A DNA stretch of 56,453 nucleotides, taken from Vibrio sp. 10N.261.55.A7 (GTDB taxonomy: Bacteria > Pseudomonadota > Gammaproteobacteria > Enterobacterales > Vibrionaceae). Under the pieces are notes generated by a model. The model was not told the DNA's origin. It made no database searches and worked only from the letters and a program-made list of their open reading frames with translations. Positions 55,895 through 56,453 of the stretch are shown here, piece by piece. Positions within the stretch are counted from its first letter, which is position 1; the number at the start of each line of letters is the position of its first letter. The DNA lies in the NCBI RefSeq assembly GCF_002877365.1, contig NZ_MCWZ01000235.1, positions 2,129-58,581 of the forward strand, read 5' to 3'. The translations under genes and the position numbers were made by a program.

Positions 55895-56453
55895 CTATTT
55901 ATCTTTTTTAATTAATGTTGCAACGATTCGAATATCTGGACCTATTTGACGAAGATCTTGAATCTCTAATTCATGCGTTTCGGTCATTGATTCTAACCCT
56001 AAGGCACCAAAAAGTCCTCGCCCATCACTGCCCATAAGTTTAGGCGCCAAATACAAAATCAGCTCATCAACCAATTCATCTTGAATAAGCGAGCGCGCTA
56101 ACGTAGCACCGGCTTCAACCCAGAGGTGGTTGATATTATGAGAGCCAACTAACTCTTGGAAGGTGCTGGCTAAATCAATTCGTTGTTGAATAACCTTTGG
56201 AGTAATTTCACCGCTTTGGCCAACCCGAATGATGTCACCAGAAGTATTAAAAATCTTAAGGTTTTTAGTCAGCTCAGCCTTACGGTCAAGGATGACACGA
56301 ACTGGTTGCCGTACATCAGACTCGTTATAAGTACTCTGAATACTGCTTGGCAGGTCGCTCCAACGAACATTCAGCGAAGCATCATCGTCTATCACTGTTT
56401 TACTGGTCGATAATATGGCACATGAACGAGCGCGATATTCTTGAACATTCTGT
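55895..56453 (-). CDS. ribD: Bifunctional pyrimidine deaminase/reductase RibD, reductase domain (5' part outside window)
   Basis: Only the C-terminal reductase domain is in view, and the frame stays open to the window edge. Codons upstream of the GTG at 56395 read EYRARSCAILSTSKTVIDDDASLNVRW, matching E. coli RibD at its domain junction, so that GTG is not a start. RibD deaminates and then reduces the GTP-derived pyrimidine on the path to riboflavin. The segment HLWVEAGATLARSLIQDELVDELILYLAPKLMG (split here) is typical of the reductase. It is the first visible gene of ribD-ribE-ribB. Confidence 0.93.
   Translation of the reverse strand, partial: QNVQEYRARSCAILSTSKTVIDDDASLNVRWSDLPSSIQSTYNESDVRQPVRVILDRKAELTKNLKIFNTSGDIIRVGQSGEITPKVIQQRIDLASTFQELVGSHNINHLWVEAGATLARSLIQDELVDELILYLAPKLMGSDGRGLFGALGLESMTETHELEIQDLRQIGPDIRIVATLIKKDK

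Overview
This window looks like core chromosome from a Vibrio species (Gammaproteobacteria, Vibrionaceae). The gene order from copA through chb, upp, purMN, fadE, dnaQ, gloB, glnB, tilS, accA, dnaE, the lpx/bam block, map, glnD and the ribH-nusB-thiL-pgpA block matches, as far as I remember, a stretch of Vibrio cholerae chromosome I. Protein lengths also fit: the chitobiase is 883 residues like the V. harveyi enzyme. The sequence alone does not settle the species. No phage, IS element, CRISPR array, integron or other mobile element is visible.

Left end (1-8676): the 3' part of a copper-exporting ATPase gene and the periplasmic copper protein gene copG; a KdgM-type outer-membrane porin and a TraB/GumN protein, probably lineage-specific; an outer-membrane lipoprotein chitobiase; a tRNA-Pro(TGG); and a 46-codon DUF3149 membrane protein. 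The intergenic regions here are long and hold CRP-like or FNR-like palindromes and one unexplained long inverted repeat.

Middle (8677-28151): smrB, rluF, upp divergent from purMN with a PurR box, a YafJ-type amidotransferase, gmhA, fadE with a clear FadR-type operator, an anchored protein of unknown role next to dnaQ, rnhA, a YafS-type methyltransferase, gloB, mltD overlapping a YIP1-family gene, a YafD-type protein, glnB, a small cytochrome c, tilS and accA.

Envelope and translation block (28196-46652, all on the minus strand): dnaE, rnhB, lpxB, lpxA, fabZ, lpxD, skp, bamA, rseP, dxr, cdsA, uppS, frr, pyrH, tsf and rpsB. Transcription runs from rpsB toward dnaE and is broken by several intrinsic terminators. 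It combines lipid A synthesis, outer-membrane protein assembly, isoprenoid/undecaprenyl and phospholipid precursors, and translation factors. The rpsB leader can be drawn as a pseudoknot just before the ribosome binding site, which fits autogenous control by S2.

Right end (47071-56453): map and glnD on the plus strand, then UPF0325/yaeH, then a minus-strand block running ribD (cut by the window), ribE, ribB, ribH, nusB, thiL and pgpA. The window holds both nitrogen-sensing partners (GlnD and its target GlnB), two subunits of the DNA polymerase III core (DnaE, DnaQ) and both RNases H (RnhA, RnhB).

I did not find a convincing undescribed system. The best leads are regulatory: the rpsB leader pseudoknot, the FadR operator, the inverted repeat at 7681-7746, and the CRP/FNR-like sites near kdgM-like, chb and the DUF3149 gene. 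Several starts were moved inward from TTG or GTG codons to ATGs that have a ribosome binding site and match the usual family length.
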